Positions 24,481 to 31,956 of a stretch of 33,366 bases of DNA are shown one piece after another. Within the stretch, counting starts at the first letter, position 1, and the number at the start of each line of letters is the position of its first letter. A program made the translations under genes and the position numbers. The notes below the pieces were generated by a model. It did no database searches. It saw nothing but the letters and a program-made list of their open reading frames with translations, and was not told the origin of the DNA. The DNA comes from CAZUGH01 sp964619785 (GTDB lineage Bacteria; Bacillota; Clostridia; Lachnospirales; Lachnospiraceae). The stretch lies in contig CAZUGH010000017.1 in NCBI GenBank assembly GCA_964619785.1, positions 1-33,366 on the forward strand, read 5' to 3'.

Positions 24481-26134
24481 AAAAATCAGGGTAACATTTG
24501 AAGGGGAAGTCAAAGAATACCCACAAGGGATTACATATTATGACCTTGCAAAAGAGCATCAGTCGTTGTATCCATACGATATTATGGTGGCATATGCTGA
24601 TGGTAAGTTGATGGAATTGTCAAAGAAGGTTGCGAAGGATTGCCAAGTACGTTTTGAAACGGCTGCAGAGGTGATTGGTCATAAGACATATGTACGTGGT
24701 TTGGTTATGTTACTTCTTAAGGCCATTTATGCCGAATTTGGAAATGACAAATTAAATAAAGTGGCAGTAGAATACTCGCTTGGAGATGGATATTTCTGTG
24801 ACATCAAAGGTGATGTCATCTTGACAGAACAAGCCATGTTAAGTATAGAAAATCGCATGAGAGATTATGTAGCAGAGGATATTCCTTTTGAGAAATATTC
24901 TGTGAATACGAGACAAGCAATTGAAAAATTTGCTGCTTACAATATGCATGATAAAGAAAAATTGTTTCAGTATCGACGTTCTTCAAGGGTGAACATCTAT
25001 GCACTTGGTCACTTTGAAGATTATTATTATGGTGCTATGCCATACTCAACAAGTGTTTTAAAGTATTTTAAAGTGATTCCATATGAAGGTGGATTGGTCT
25101 TGATGGCACCAAATCGTAAGGCACCAGAAGAGATTGCACCATTTATCCCAAGTCCTAAACTCTTTCATGTATTTCGTGAATCCAATAAGTGGGGAAAAAA
25201 GGTTGATGTGGATACCGTTGGTGCATTAAATGATATGATAGCCAAAGGTAGTATGAAAGAATTGATTTTGATACAGGAAGCACTTCACGAGAAGAAAATT
25301 GCTCAGATTGCAGAGGACATCTATCGGAAGAAGAAACGATTGGTTATGATTGCAGGGCCATCCTCATCGGGTAAGACGACATTTTCCTTTCGACTGTCTG
25401 TTCAACTTCGAACATTAGGACTTAAGCCGCATCCAATTGGTGTTGATGATTACTTTGTCAATCGAGAAGATACACCAAAAGATAAGGATGGTAAATTTAA
25501 TTATGAATGTCTTGAGGCAATTGATACGAAGCAGTTTAACGAGGATATGTCTAGACTGTTAGCAGGTGAGTCGGTTCAGTTACCAACATATAATTTTATT
25601 ACAGGTATGCGGGAATACAAGAAACCACCGAAACAGTTAGGTGAAAATGATGTTCTTGTGATTGAAGGAATTCATGGATTGAATGATAAATTAAGTCATA
25701 GTCTATCGAATGATGATAAATATAGAATCTATATCAGTGCATTGACACAGTTAAATATTGATGAACACAATCGAATTCCAACGACAGATGGCAGGTTACT
25801 TCGAAGAATTGTGAGAGATGCGAGAGTACGTGGTGCTTCGGCTAAGCAGACAATCAGTATGTGGAATTCTGTGCGTAGTGGAGAAGATGTTAACATTTTC
25901 CCATTCCAGGAACAGGCAGATGCAATGTTTAATTCTGCGTTGATTTATGAACTTGCAATACTGAAACAGTATGCTGAGCCGCTTTTATTCTCGATTCCAC
26001 AGGACCAGCCAGAATATCTAGAGGCAAAACGATTATTAAAGTTCCTAGATTACTTCTTAGGGGTTAGTAGTGAGATGATACCAAATAATTCAATTCTCAG
26101 AGAATTTATAGGTGGAAGCGTTTTGGTGGATTGA
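24473..26134 (+). CDS. TGS-domain nucleoside (uridine-type) kinase
   Basis: This 553-residue multi-domain protein has an N-terminal TGS-like ubiquitin fold (1-60) and a second region (about 70-260) resembling the editing-type domain of threonyl-tRNA synthetase (IYALGHFEDYYYGAMPYST). A P-loop kinase domain (from about 280) with Walker A AGPSSSGKTTF, GVDDYFVNREDTP and VIEGIHGLNDKL, as in uridine kinase/phosphoribulokinase, follows. It should phosphorylate a nucleoside; which one cannot be read from sequence. This architecture is known in Clostridia. It overlaps trmK and is last in the operon; the rnpB promoter starts 4 bases after its stop. Confidence 0.85.
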   Translation: MNEKIRVTFEGEVKEYPQGITYYDLAKEHQSLYPYDIMVAYADGKLMELSKKVAKDCQVRFETAAEVIGHKTYVRGLVMLLLKAIYAEFGNDKLNKVAVEYSLGDGYFCDIKGDVILTEQAMLSIENRMRDYVAEDIPFEKYSVNTRQAIEKFAAYNMHDKEKLFQYRRSSRVNIYALGHFEDYYYGAMPYSTSVLKYFKVIPYEGGLVLMAPNRKAPEEIAPFIPSPKLFHVFRESNKWGKKVDVDTVGALNDMIAKGSMKELILIQEALHEKKIAQIAEDIYRKKKRLVMIAGPSSSGKTTFSFRLSVQLRTLGLKPHPIGVDDYFVNREDTPKDKDGKFNYECLEAIDTKQFNEDMSRLLAGESVQLPTYNFITGMREYKKPPKQLGENDVLVIEGIHGLNDKLSHSLSNDDKYRIYISALTQLNIDEHNRIPTTDGRLLRRIVRDARVRGASAKQTISMWNSVRSGEDVNIFPFQEQADAMFNSALIYELAILKQYAEPLLFSIPQDQPEYLEAKRLLKFLDYFLGVSSEMIPNNSILREFIGGSVLVD

Positions 26135-26137
26135 TTC

Positions 26138-26166
26138 TATACAAACATTTAAATTTATGATATGAT
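26138..26166 (+). promoter_or_regulatory. Promoter of rnpB
   Basis: TATACA (26138-26143) and TATGAT (26161-26166) with a 17-base spacer. The predicted start, about 7 bases after the -10, falls within a few bases of the first paired base of the RNA (26176), which is good independent support. Confidence 0.7.
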
Positions 26167-26175
26167 AGGAAACTG

Positions 26176-26520
26176 ATGAGTAGCACAGGTGATCGCGGCT
26201 AAGCGTATGCTTAGGTGAGGAAAGTCCGAGCTTCATAGGGCAGGATGCTGGATAACGTCCAGTGGAGGTGACTCCCAGGCCAGTGCAACAGAAATAAACC
26301 GCCAGGTCTTCGGACCTGGTAAGGGTGGAAAGGCGAGGTAAGAGCTCACCGCCTTTCTGGTGACAGAAAGGGCACATGTAAACCCCATCCGAAGCAAGAC
26401 CAAACAGAAGATATACGGCGGCCCGTCGTGTCTTCGGGTAGGTTGCTTGAACCTGGTGGTAACATCAGGTCTAGATAGATGATCACTCAACGACAGAACT
26501 CGGCTTATCGTGCTACTCAT
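26176..26520 (+). ncRNA. rnpB: RNase P RNA, type A
   Basis: Catalytic RNA of ribonuclease P, which trims the 5' leader from pre-tRNAs. The ends pair perfectly over 11 bases as helix P1 (ATGAGTAGCAC with GTGCTACTCAT). Universally conserved core blocks are present in order: GAGGAAAGTCCGAGC (26217-26231), CCAGTGCAACAGAAA, the tRNA-CCA-binding GGTAAGG loop, GTAAACCCCATCCG, GGTAGGTTGCTTGA and ACGACAGAACTCGGCTTA. The layout matches the E. coli-like type A rather than the Bacillus type B. Length about 345 bases. A terminator follows 32 bases downstream. Confidence 0.97.
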
Positions 26521-26543
26521 TTTTTGATAAGAAAGGAATTTAT

Positions 26544-26597
26544 ATGAAAAATAAAAGACTCCTAGTTAGTCTTTTTTTCATTATTAAATGTGCTTGA
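26544..26597 (+). CDS. Possible 17-codon small ORF overlapping the rnpB terminator
   Basis: ATG at 26544 with AAAGGA 6 bases upstream opens a short frame encoding MKNKRLLVSLFFIIKCA. It has a basic start and hydrophobic core like the beginning of a signal peptide, ending in Cys-Ala. The terminator hairpin (26553-26578) lies entirely inside it. It could be a leader peptide for the HD/aminopeptidase genes, a remnant of a decayed lipoprotein gene, or chance. No family match is recognised. Confidence 0.25.
   Translation: MKNKRLLVSLFFIIKCA
26553..26578 (+). terminator. Terminator downstream of rnpB
   Basis: AAAAGACT and AGTCTTTT pair around the 7-base loop CCTAGTT, and the right arm runs into TTTTTTT. 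It lies between rnpB and the HD-domain gene. Confidence 0.8.
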
Positions 26598-26630
26598 TGA
26601 GTTTGAAAAAGGAAAGAAATAGGTGACTAC

Positions 26631-27227
26631 ATGGACGATAAAAGACTGGAAAAACAGATGCAGTTTATTCGTGAAACAGATAAACTAAAAGAGATTGGCA
26701 GACAGAATTATATATGTAGTGGAACACGCAAAGAAAATGACGCAGAACATTCATTTCATCTTGCGTTGATGGCAGCTCTTTTATCTGAATATGCAAATGA
26801 CAAAGTAGATGTTGCAAAAGTGATGACAATGGTATTGATTCATGATGTCATTGAGATTGATGCTGGTGACACATATGCCTATGATGCAGAGGCTAACAAA
26901 TCAAAACGTGAACGAGAACTAAAAGCCGCCGACCGATTGTTTCATATTTTGCCAGATGATCAAGCGGAATATCTACGAGGCTTGTGGGACGAATTTGAGG
27001 AAAATGCAACACCAGAGGCACGTTTTGCTAATACACTTGATAAAGTACAACCAACGATGTTGAATCATACATCCGAGGGGAAATCCTGGGTAGAGCATGG
27101 CGTCAAATTTTCTCAGATTATGGGAAGAAATACGGCGACGAAGGATGGATCCGAGAAACTCTGGGATTACGCCAGAGAGAACTATATTATGCCACATGTA
27201 GCAGGAGAGATTGTTGATGATAGATGA
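26631..27227 (+). CDS. HD-domain phosphohydrolase, YfbR/HDDC2-like
   Basis: This 198-residue HD-superfamily protein has the metal-binding pattern H...HD...D: AEHSFHLALMAALLSEYA, then VLIHDVIEIDAGDTYAYD, then a later Asp in ARFANTLDKVQP. This layout matches 5'-deoxynucleotidases of the YfbR/HDDC2 group, which remove phosphate from dNMPs, though substrate cannot be fixed by sequence. The ATG is supported by the close N-terminal match (RLEKQMQFIRETDKLKEIGR); the local ribosome site is weak (AGGTGA). Its 3' end overlaps the aminopeptidase gene. Confidence 0.82.
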   Translation: MDDKRLEKQMQFIRETDKLKEIGRQNYICSGTRKENDAEHSFHLALMAALLSEYANDKVDVAKVMTMVLIHDVIEIDAGDTYAYDAEANKSKRERELKAADRLFHILPDDQAEYLRGLWDEFEENATPEARFANTLDKVQPTMLNHTSEGKSWVEHGVKFSQIMGRNTATKDGSEKLWDYARENYIMPHVAGEIVDDR

Positions 27228-29244
27228 ATTACTTCAAGAACGGTATGAATTAGCGAGAGAGAGAATCAGTGAGTTGACGAGTGAGTCTGTAAGCCTTCAA
27301 TATGATAACTATGTGCAACAAACAGCGCATTTCTTTCAAAAGATTACAAAGGTACTTGATGCATCACGAGACCACAAACTTCTAACAATGACGCTGGAAG
27401 AGCTAGTGTCACTTAATGATGCTTTCTATGATGAACTTAGAGATAATCATTATGAAACATCCTTTGCGAATCCAACCTACGCAACAAAACAATTTGGGGA
27501 ACAGGTTGGTACGTATCTATGCTATTTTGCAGCTCGTTTTCGAGATGCGATCAGTTATGCCTATTGTGGAAAATTAGAGCCTGTACTGTTACGTATGGAA
27601 TTATTTCTACAAATTGTAAGTGGAATGGTGGAAGAAGATTTTCTACACGAATGCAAAGAGATTACGTATTATGATGCCTATGATTATAGTGATATGGATA
27701 CCATGCGCAGAATACGCGAATTGTTAGATCCAAGCGAAGATTATTTTACACAAATTGTGATGGAGTCAGATTTTTCTGACATCAGATATCTATATCTCTA
27801 TGGAGAAAATATAACAGATAATGAGATACGGATGGCGAAGCATCTTCATGCTATGCCAAAAGAGCAGTTAGTGGATATGGCAAGGACCTATACCGAAGGA
27901 TTTAAAAAGGGATTTGAACTTGCAGGAATCGATTTATCCAAGAAAAAGGCAGTTAATATACGTTACTCGATTGGTTTTGAACCAATGGTGAAACAAGCTA
28001 TTTTACAATTCCGGAAGATGGGCTTAGAGCCCCTTCTATATACGAGAACAAATACAGCATCCATGGGAATCATTTCAACACCTGCGAACCCACAATATCA
28101 ATACGATCATCGATATGATGATAGCTTATATCTAAACAAGGCAATCTCCAAAAAGAGATTACTTGAATTACGACAGAGCTATGAGAAAATGAAGGACCTG
28201 GCAAATGATTATGCAGGACCAGCATGTATTGAGGTGTTTGGCCAGAAGCTTTTTGTTCCTGTAGTGAAGAAAGAGGCTTTGCATTATACGAAAGCACAGG
28301 AGAAAATATCCATTGACCATCGTCGCGATGCGGTATTGATTCAAAATGAATATATACCACGTGATCAATATAGCTTTACCATTATTGCGTATCCAGTACC
28401 AGAGATTGGTGAGCAGTTTGAAGAAATATTTGATGCAACGGTAGATGTCAATACTCTTGATATGAATCAGTATCGAGAGATTCAACAGAAGTTAATCGAT
28501 GCACTCGACCAAGGAGACTATGTTTATATTACAGGACGTGGTGAGAACAAGACAAATCTTCGTGTAAAACTTCATGAGTTAAAGGATAAAAAGCAGGAAA
28601 CGAATTTTGAAAATTGTCTTGCTGATGTCAATATTCCTGTTGGTGAAGTGTTCACCTCACCAGTGTTGAAAGGAACAACAGGTACCTTGCATGTTACACA
28701 GGTTTATCTAGAGGAATTACGTTATGAGGACTTCACATTGGAGTTTACAGATGGTATGATTACATCATATAGCTGTTCAAACTACGAGAATCAAGAAGAT
28801 AACAAGAAATATATCAAGGAAAATGTCTTGAAGAATCGTGAAACACTTCCGATGGGCGAATTTGCGATTGGAACGAATACAACAGCCTATATGATGGGAC
28901 GCAGATTTAACATATCGCATAAGCTGCCAATATTGATTGCGGAGAAGACAGGTCCACATTTTGCTGTGGGAGATACATGCTATTCGATGAGTGAGGATAT
29001 CGTTGTAAGAAATCCAGATGGTAAGGAAATCATTGCAAAAGATAACGAATGTTCGATACTTCGTGAAACGAATCCATCGAAAGCATATATGAATTGTCAT
29101 ACAGATATCACCATTCCGTATTCAGAATTAGGAGATATCGTAGTTCATACAATTGATGGTAAGGAAATTGAATTAATTCATCAAGGTCGTTTTGTGTTAC
29201 CAGGGACAGAGAGTCTAAATGATGTTTTAGATGACACCCTATAA
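27217..29244 (+). CDS. M29-family metallo-aminopeptidase with long N-terminal extension
   Basis: Predicted to remove N-terminal amino acids from peptides. The C-terminal 400 residues carry the M29 (AmpS/aminopeptidase T) metal site: E477 in NIPVGEVFTSP, E548 in MGEFAIGTNT, H581 in TGPHFAVGDTCYS and H628-x-D630 in CHTDI. ITGRGENKTNLRVKL precedes them. Typical M29 enzymes have about 410 residues; here an extra N-terminal region of about 250 residues, largely helical and without a motif I recognise, is attached. ATG 27217 is 9 bases from GGAG; TTG codons at 27211 and 27214 are alternatives. It overlaps the HD gene by 11 bases. Confidence 0.83.
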   Translation: MIDELLQERYELARERISELTSESVSLQYDNYVQQTAHFFQKITKVLDASRDHKLLTMTLEELVSLNDAFYDELRDNHYETSFANPTYATKQFGEQVGTYLCYFAARFRDAISYAYCGKLEPVLLRMELFLQIVSGMVEEDFLHECKEITYYDAYDYSDMDTMRRIRELLDPSEDYFTQIVMESDFSDIRYLYLYGENITDNEIRMAKHLHAMPKEQLVDMARTYTEGFKKGFELAGIDLSKKKAVNIRYSIGFEPMVKQAILQFRKMGLEPLLYTRTNTASMGIISTPANPQYQYDHRYDDSLYLNKAISKKRLLELRQSYEKMKDLANDYAGPACIEVFGQKLFVPVVKKEALHYTKAQEKISIDHRRDAVLIQNEYIPRDQYSFTIIAYPVPEIGEQFEEIFDATVDVNTLDMNQYREIQQKLIDALDQGDYVYITGRGENKTNLRVKLHELKDKKQETNFENCLADVNIPVGEVFTSPVLKGTTGTLHVTQVYLEELRYEDFTLEFTDGMITSYSCSNYENQEDNKKYIKENVLKNRETLPMGEFAIGTNTTAYMMGRRFNISHKLPILIAEKTGPHFAVGDTCYSMSEDIVVRNPDGKEIIAKDNECSILRETNPSKAYMNCHTDITIPYSELGDIVVHTIDGKEIELIHQGRFVLPGTESLNDVLDDTL

Positions 29245-29268
29245 AATAAAATCAAAGTGGAGGATAGT

Positions 29269-29340
29269 GTGAAAAATTGCATTCGCGAATTTTTCATCGC
29301 CTCTTTGAGACAAGCCGCTCAGAAAAGGAGATTATTATGA
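29269..29340 (+). CDS. Possible 23-codon leader ORF coupled to purE
   Basis: GTG at 29269 with GGAGG 5 bases upstream opens a frame encoding MKNCIREFFIASLRQAAQKR then RLL. It stops with TGA at 29338-29340, overlapping the purE start as ATGA. Such overlap usually means translational coupling. GAAAAATT and AATTTTTC inside it form a hairpin near the start. No similarity is recognised; it may be a leader peptide or chance. Confidence 0.3.
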   Translation: MKNCIREFFIASLRQAAQKRRLL

Positions 29341-29849
29341 CAAAAGTAGGAATTCTTATGGGTAGTGATTCAGATCTACCAATCATGAAAAAAGCAGCAG
29401 AGATGTTAGAAAAATTTGGTATTGAATATGAGATGACAATTATCTCAGCGCATAGAATGCCAGATATCTTTGTTGACTATGCAACAAAAGCAGAAGAACG
29501 TGGTATTGAAGTGATTATCGCAGGAGCGGGCGGAGCAGCACATCTACCTGGTATGTGTGCCGCATTATATTCCCTTCCTGTTATTGGCATTCCAATTCAT
29601 ACAAAATCATTAGGTGGAGTTGACTCTCTCTATTCAATCGTGCAGATGCCATCTGGCATACCAGTTGCTACTGTTGCCATTGATGGAGCAGCAAATGCAG
29701 CTATTTTAGCAGCGAAAATCCTTGCTGTAAGTGACAAGGATCTTCGTGCAAAACTAAAAGACTATTCGAAAGAGATGAAAGATGGTGTTTCGGCAAAAGC
29801 AGATAAATTAAATGCTTTAGGATATGAGGCATATATCAATCAAATGTGA
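29337..29849 (+). CDS. purE: N5-carboxyaminoimidazole ribonucleotide mutase PurE
   Basis: Converts N5-CAIR to CAIR in purine synthesis. At 170 residues it is of normal length. GILMGSDSDLPIMKKA, ISAHRMPD (catalytic His), AGAGGAAHLPGMCAA and IPIHTKSLGGVDSLYSIVQM followed by PSGIPVATVAI are the class I PurE motifs in order. ATG 29337 is chosen because AAAAGGAG lies 6 bases upstream and the family N-terminus begins here; an upstream in-frame ATG at 29277 would add an unrelated tail. Its last 14 bases overlap the end of the convergent carboxypeptidase gene. Confidence 0.95.
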   Translation: MTKVGILMGSDSDLPIMKKAAEMLEKFGIEYEMTIISAHRMPDIFVDYATKAEERGIEVIIAGAGGAAHLPGMCAALYSLPVIGIPIHTKSLGGVDSLYSIVQMPSGIPVATVAIDGAANAAILAAKILAVSDKDLRAKLKDYSKEMKDGVSAKADKLNALGYEAYINQM

Positions 29850-30652
29850 AAGAATTGAGCAAGAATTTGCAACAACATATCTTGCCGCAAGGGGCTCCCT
29901 TTTCCAGGGGAGCCTTTTTTACTGCGTGATAGGTGGTTTTACGTGTGATATTTTTGGTTTCCATTGGTTCAGTGAATGTATAGGAAAATGATGTCTCGGG
30001 CACGGGCAATAGAGAGCGCGTGATTCCACCTTGAATTGGAATCGGTTCGAAGGTTAGTTTCTTCGTGTTTTCTGTGTAGATGCTACATTTTGCAAAACCA
30101 TAGTCAAGAAGAGATGAGGCTTCTGCAAATCGCACTTTATAGTCGGGAGCAGCCATGATGACAGCAATCATGTTCATATTCTTGCGTTTGGCAGTAGCAC
30201 TGAGACAATACTTTGCCTTACTTGTAGAACCAGTTTTAAGACCAGTGATTCCTTGATAGAAACGAACGAGTTTATTCGTGTTGGTCAATCCGAATTCAGA
30301 AGTTCCTTTTTTCGTCGTATGAGATATTTTATCCATCCATTTTGTGGAAAATTCACTAATTTGAGGATGCTTCATAATTAATTCACGTGACATAAGGGCA
30401 ACATCATAGGCACTAGAAAAATGTCCGGATTTGATATCGTCATCGAGTCCTGTACAGTTTTTAAAACTAGTATGTTTCATCCCAAGTGAGCTTGCTTTCA
30501 CATTCATCATTTTCACAAATTCACTTTCAGAACCTGCCACCTTTTCAGCCATTGCGACAGCTGCATCATTTGCACTAGCAATCGAGATGCATTTTATCAT
30601 ATCATTTTCCTTGATGACGCCCTTGTCGAGAGCTTCAAAAATAAGGATTAAC
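29836..30652 (-). CDS. dacF: D-alanyl-D-alanine carboxypeptidase (DacF/PBP5 type), C-terminal part, shortened
   Basis: Trims the terminal D-Ala of peptidoglycan stem peptides outside the membrane. The frame (271 residues after the gap) has the SxN motif in SIASANDAAVAMAE and the KTG motif in GLKTGSTSKAKYC; the SxxK serine must lie in the gap. Two oddities. LILIFEALDKGVIKEND joins straight to MIKCISIASAND, whereas relatives have about 25-30 residues there (with an AASMGGSQ-type segment). The end, KKAPLEKGAPCGKICCCKFL, stops early compared with the usual beta-sandwich tail. The stop lies inside the end of purE. The purE terminator hairpin falls inside this coding region. Confidence 0.85.
29889..29920 (+). 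terminator. Terminator of purE, inside the opposite gene
   Basis: GGCTCCC (29893-29899) pairs with GGGAGCC (29908-29914), followed by TTTTTT, 40 bases after the purE stop. On the minus strand the same bases encode the KKAPLEKGAP segment of the carboxypeptidase, and no T-run follows in that direction, so it acts one way. Confidence 0.8.
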
Positions 30653-30752
30653 NNNNNNNNNNNNNNNNNNNNNNNNNNNNNNNNNNNNNNNNNNNNNNNN
30701 NNNNNNNNNNNNNNNNNNNNNNNNNNNNNNNNNNNNNNNNNNNNNNNNNNNN
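30653..30752. other. Assembly gap (100 N) within or beside the carboxypeptidase gene
   Basis: There are exactly 100 undetermined bases. The SxxK active-site region of the carboxypeptidase and an unknown amount of other sequence should lie here. The coding frames on the two sides agree only if the gap length differs from 100. Confidence 0.95.
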
Positions 30753-30962
30753 AGTATAAGAAGCAAAGCGATTGGTACCTTTGACATGCAGCGAAAACGA
30801 CTGCCCTGGTTGCAAGGTAATGTCTTCTGTGTTGAGTCCTGGTTCGCCGAGGAGTGACAGCTGGTCTTGGTGGGCGAAGCGTGTGTAGGGGTAAATGAGA
30901 CATAATATAAGTACAATTAATAGAAAATAGAACAGTAGGTTTAATGAAATGATTCTTCGAAT
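30753..30962 (-). CDS. Membrane-anchored N-terminal fragment with Ig-like (BIG2-type) start, cut by gap
   Basis: Reading on the minus strand from 30962 gives RRIISLNLLFYFLLIVLILC, an N-terminal signal/anchor helix. A segment with ITLQPGQSFSLHVKGTNRF follows, the usual opening of a bacterial Ig-like BIG2 domain; the frame runs on into the gap. It may be the N-terminus of the same carboxypeptidase or of a separate gene whose end is hidden. No ATG, GTG or TTG lies in frame before a stop codon. The best placed start is ATT at 30960-30962, with AAAGGA 9 bases upstream. The alternative is a base error near 30960-30970. Confidence 0.55.
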
Positions 30963-30980
30963 GTGATCACATCCTTTCCA

Positions 30981-31009
30981 TTGACACAGCAGTCAAGATT
31001 GGATAAACT
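30981..31009 (+). promoter_or_regulatory. Promoter of the metallophosphoesterase-scpAB genes
   Basis: A consensus -35 TTGACA (30981-30986) and TAAACT (31004-31009) are spaced 17 bases apart, 38 bases before the start codon. The -35 sits in an inverted repeat, TTGAC-N6-GTCAA (30981-30996), which could be an operator. Confidence 0.6.
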
Positions 31010-31047
31010 GAGAGAAGAACTGATTAAGGGGAAATGAAGGGGGAACA

Positions 31048-31878
31048 ATGATAGCATTTATTATAATTATCGTTATATTTATTCTATTCATACTGTATGG
31101 ATATGGTTCAAATTATATATGCAGATGTCGTGAGTTTCGGATACCATGTAATCAGAGAGAGTGGGTTGACAAGCGGATTGTATTACTTGCTGATTTACAT
31201 GGTAACCAGTTTGGTTCAGACAATGCAGGATTAATTAGGAAAATTCAGGCCAGTCAGCCAGAGTTGATTCTGGTTGCGGGTGATATGGTTGTCAAGAATG
31301 GAAAGGGAATGAAGCAATGTATTAAACTAATGGAAAATCTAGTGAAGATTGCACCCGTATATTATTCTTTGGGGAATCATGAGACGCGATTAGATGATAT
31401 GGATTTCTTTTTCAAGCAGATACGTGATACAGGTGTTACGTTGTTAGATAATGAGAGTCAAGAGATATCCTGGTATGGTAATTCGTTGAAAATCACAGGA
31501 CTGACTTTGGAGGAACAATACTATCATAAGTTTTGGAAACATGTGTCACTGTCGGAAGAGAATATGAGAGAGTATGTGGGGGAAGCGAGTAATCGTTCCT
31601 ATGAAGTCTTATTAGCACACAACCCAGAGTATTTCCCTACTTATTCTGCGTGGGGAGCAGACCTGGTCCTTTCGGGACATGTTCATGGTGGCATTATGAG
31701 TCTTCCTTGGGGTGGAGCAATTGCGCCTTCGCTTCGATTGTTTCCTAAGTATTGTAGTGGTCAATATGAGTTAGAAGATAGTCATATGATTGTATCGAAG
31801 GGACTAGGACTTCATCATATCAAGTTGAGATTTTTCAACTTGCCTGAAGTTGTGACAATAATTGTTACAAACAAATAA
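31048..31878 (+). CDS. Membrane-anchored metallophosphoesterase
   Basis: This 276-residue protein has an N-terminal helix (2-20) that anchors it. The calcineurin-type dimetal site follows in order: D49-L-H51, AGDM, GNHE, LLAHNP and SGHVHGG. The family includes YkuE-like and UDP-diacylglucosamine-type hydrolases; the substrate cannot be read from sequence, though a membrane location suggests a lipid or cell-wall phosphoester. The ATG has AGGGGGA 5 bases upstream. The next gene, scpA, is 78 bases downstream without a convincing terminator, so they may be co-transcribed. Confidence 0.87.
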   Translation: MIAFIIIIVIFILFILYGYGSNYICRCREFRIPCNQREWVDKRIVLLADLHGNQFGSDNAGLIRKIQASQPELILVAGDMVVKNGKGMKQCIKLMENLVKIAPVYYSLGNHETRLDDMDFFFKQIRDTGVTLLDNESQEISWYGNSLKITGLTLEEQYYHKFWKHVSLSEENMREYVGEASNRSYEVLLAHNPEYFPTYSAWGADLVLSGHVHGGIMSLPWGGAIAPSLRLFPKYCSGQYELEDSHMIVSKGLGLHHIKLRFFNLPEVVTIIVTNK

Positions 31879-31956
31879 CTTGCCATTTTGCTGTTTTATA
31901 GGTAAAATGGAGGAGTTGAGGTTTGCTCACAGGAATGAGAGAGGACGTGTACTGGT

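Noticed and set aside
29245..29336. Purine riboswitch upstream of purE
   Set aside because: The spacer is only 92 bases and shows none of the conserved purine-aptamer loop sequences.
31883..31910. Hairpin CCATTTT/AAAATGG between the metallophosphoesterase and scpA
   Set aside because: Seven weak base pairs with a 14-base loop and no T-run; not a convincing terminator.
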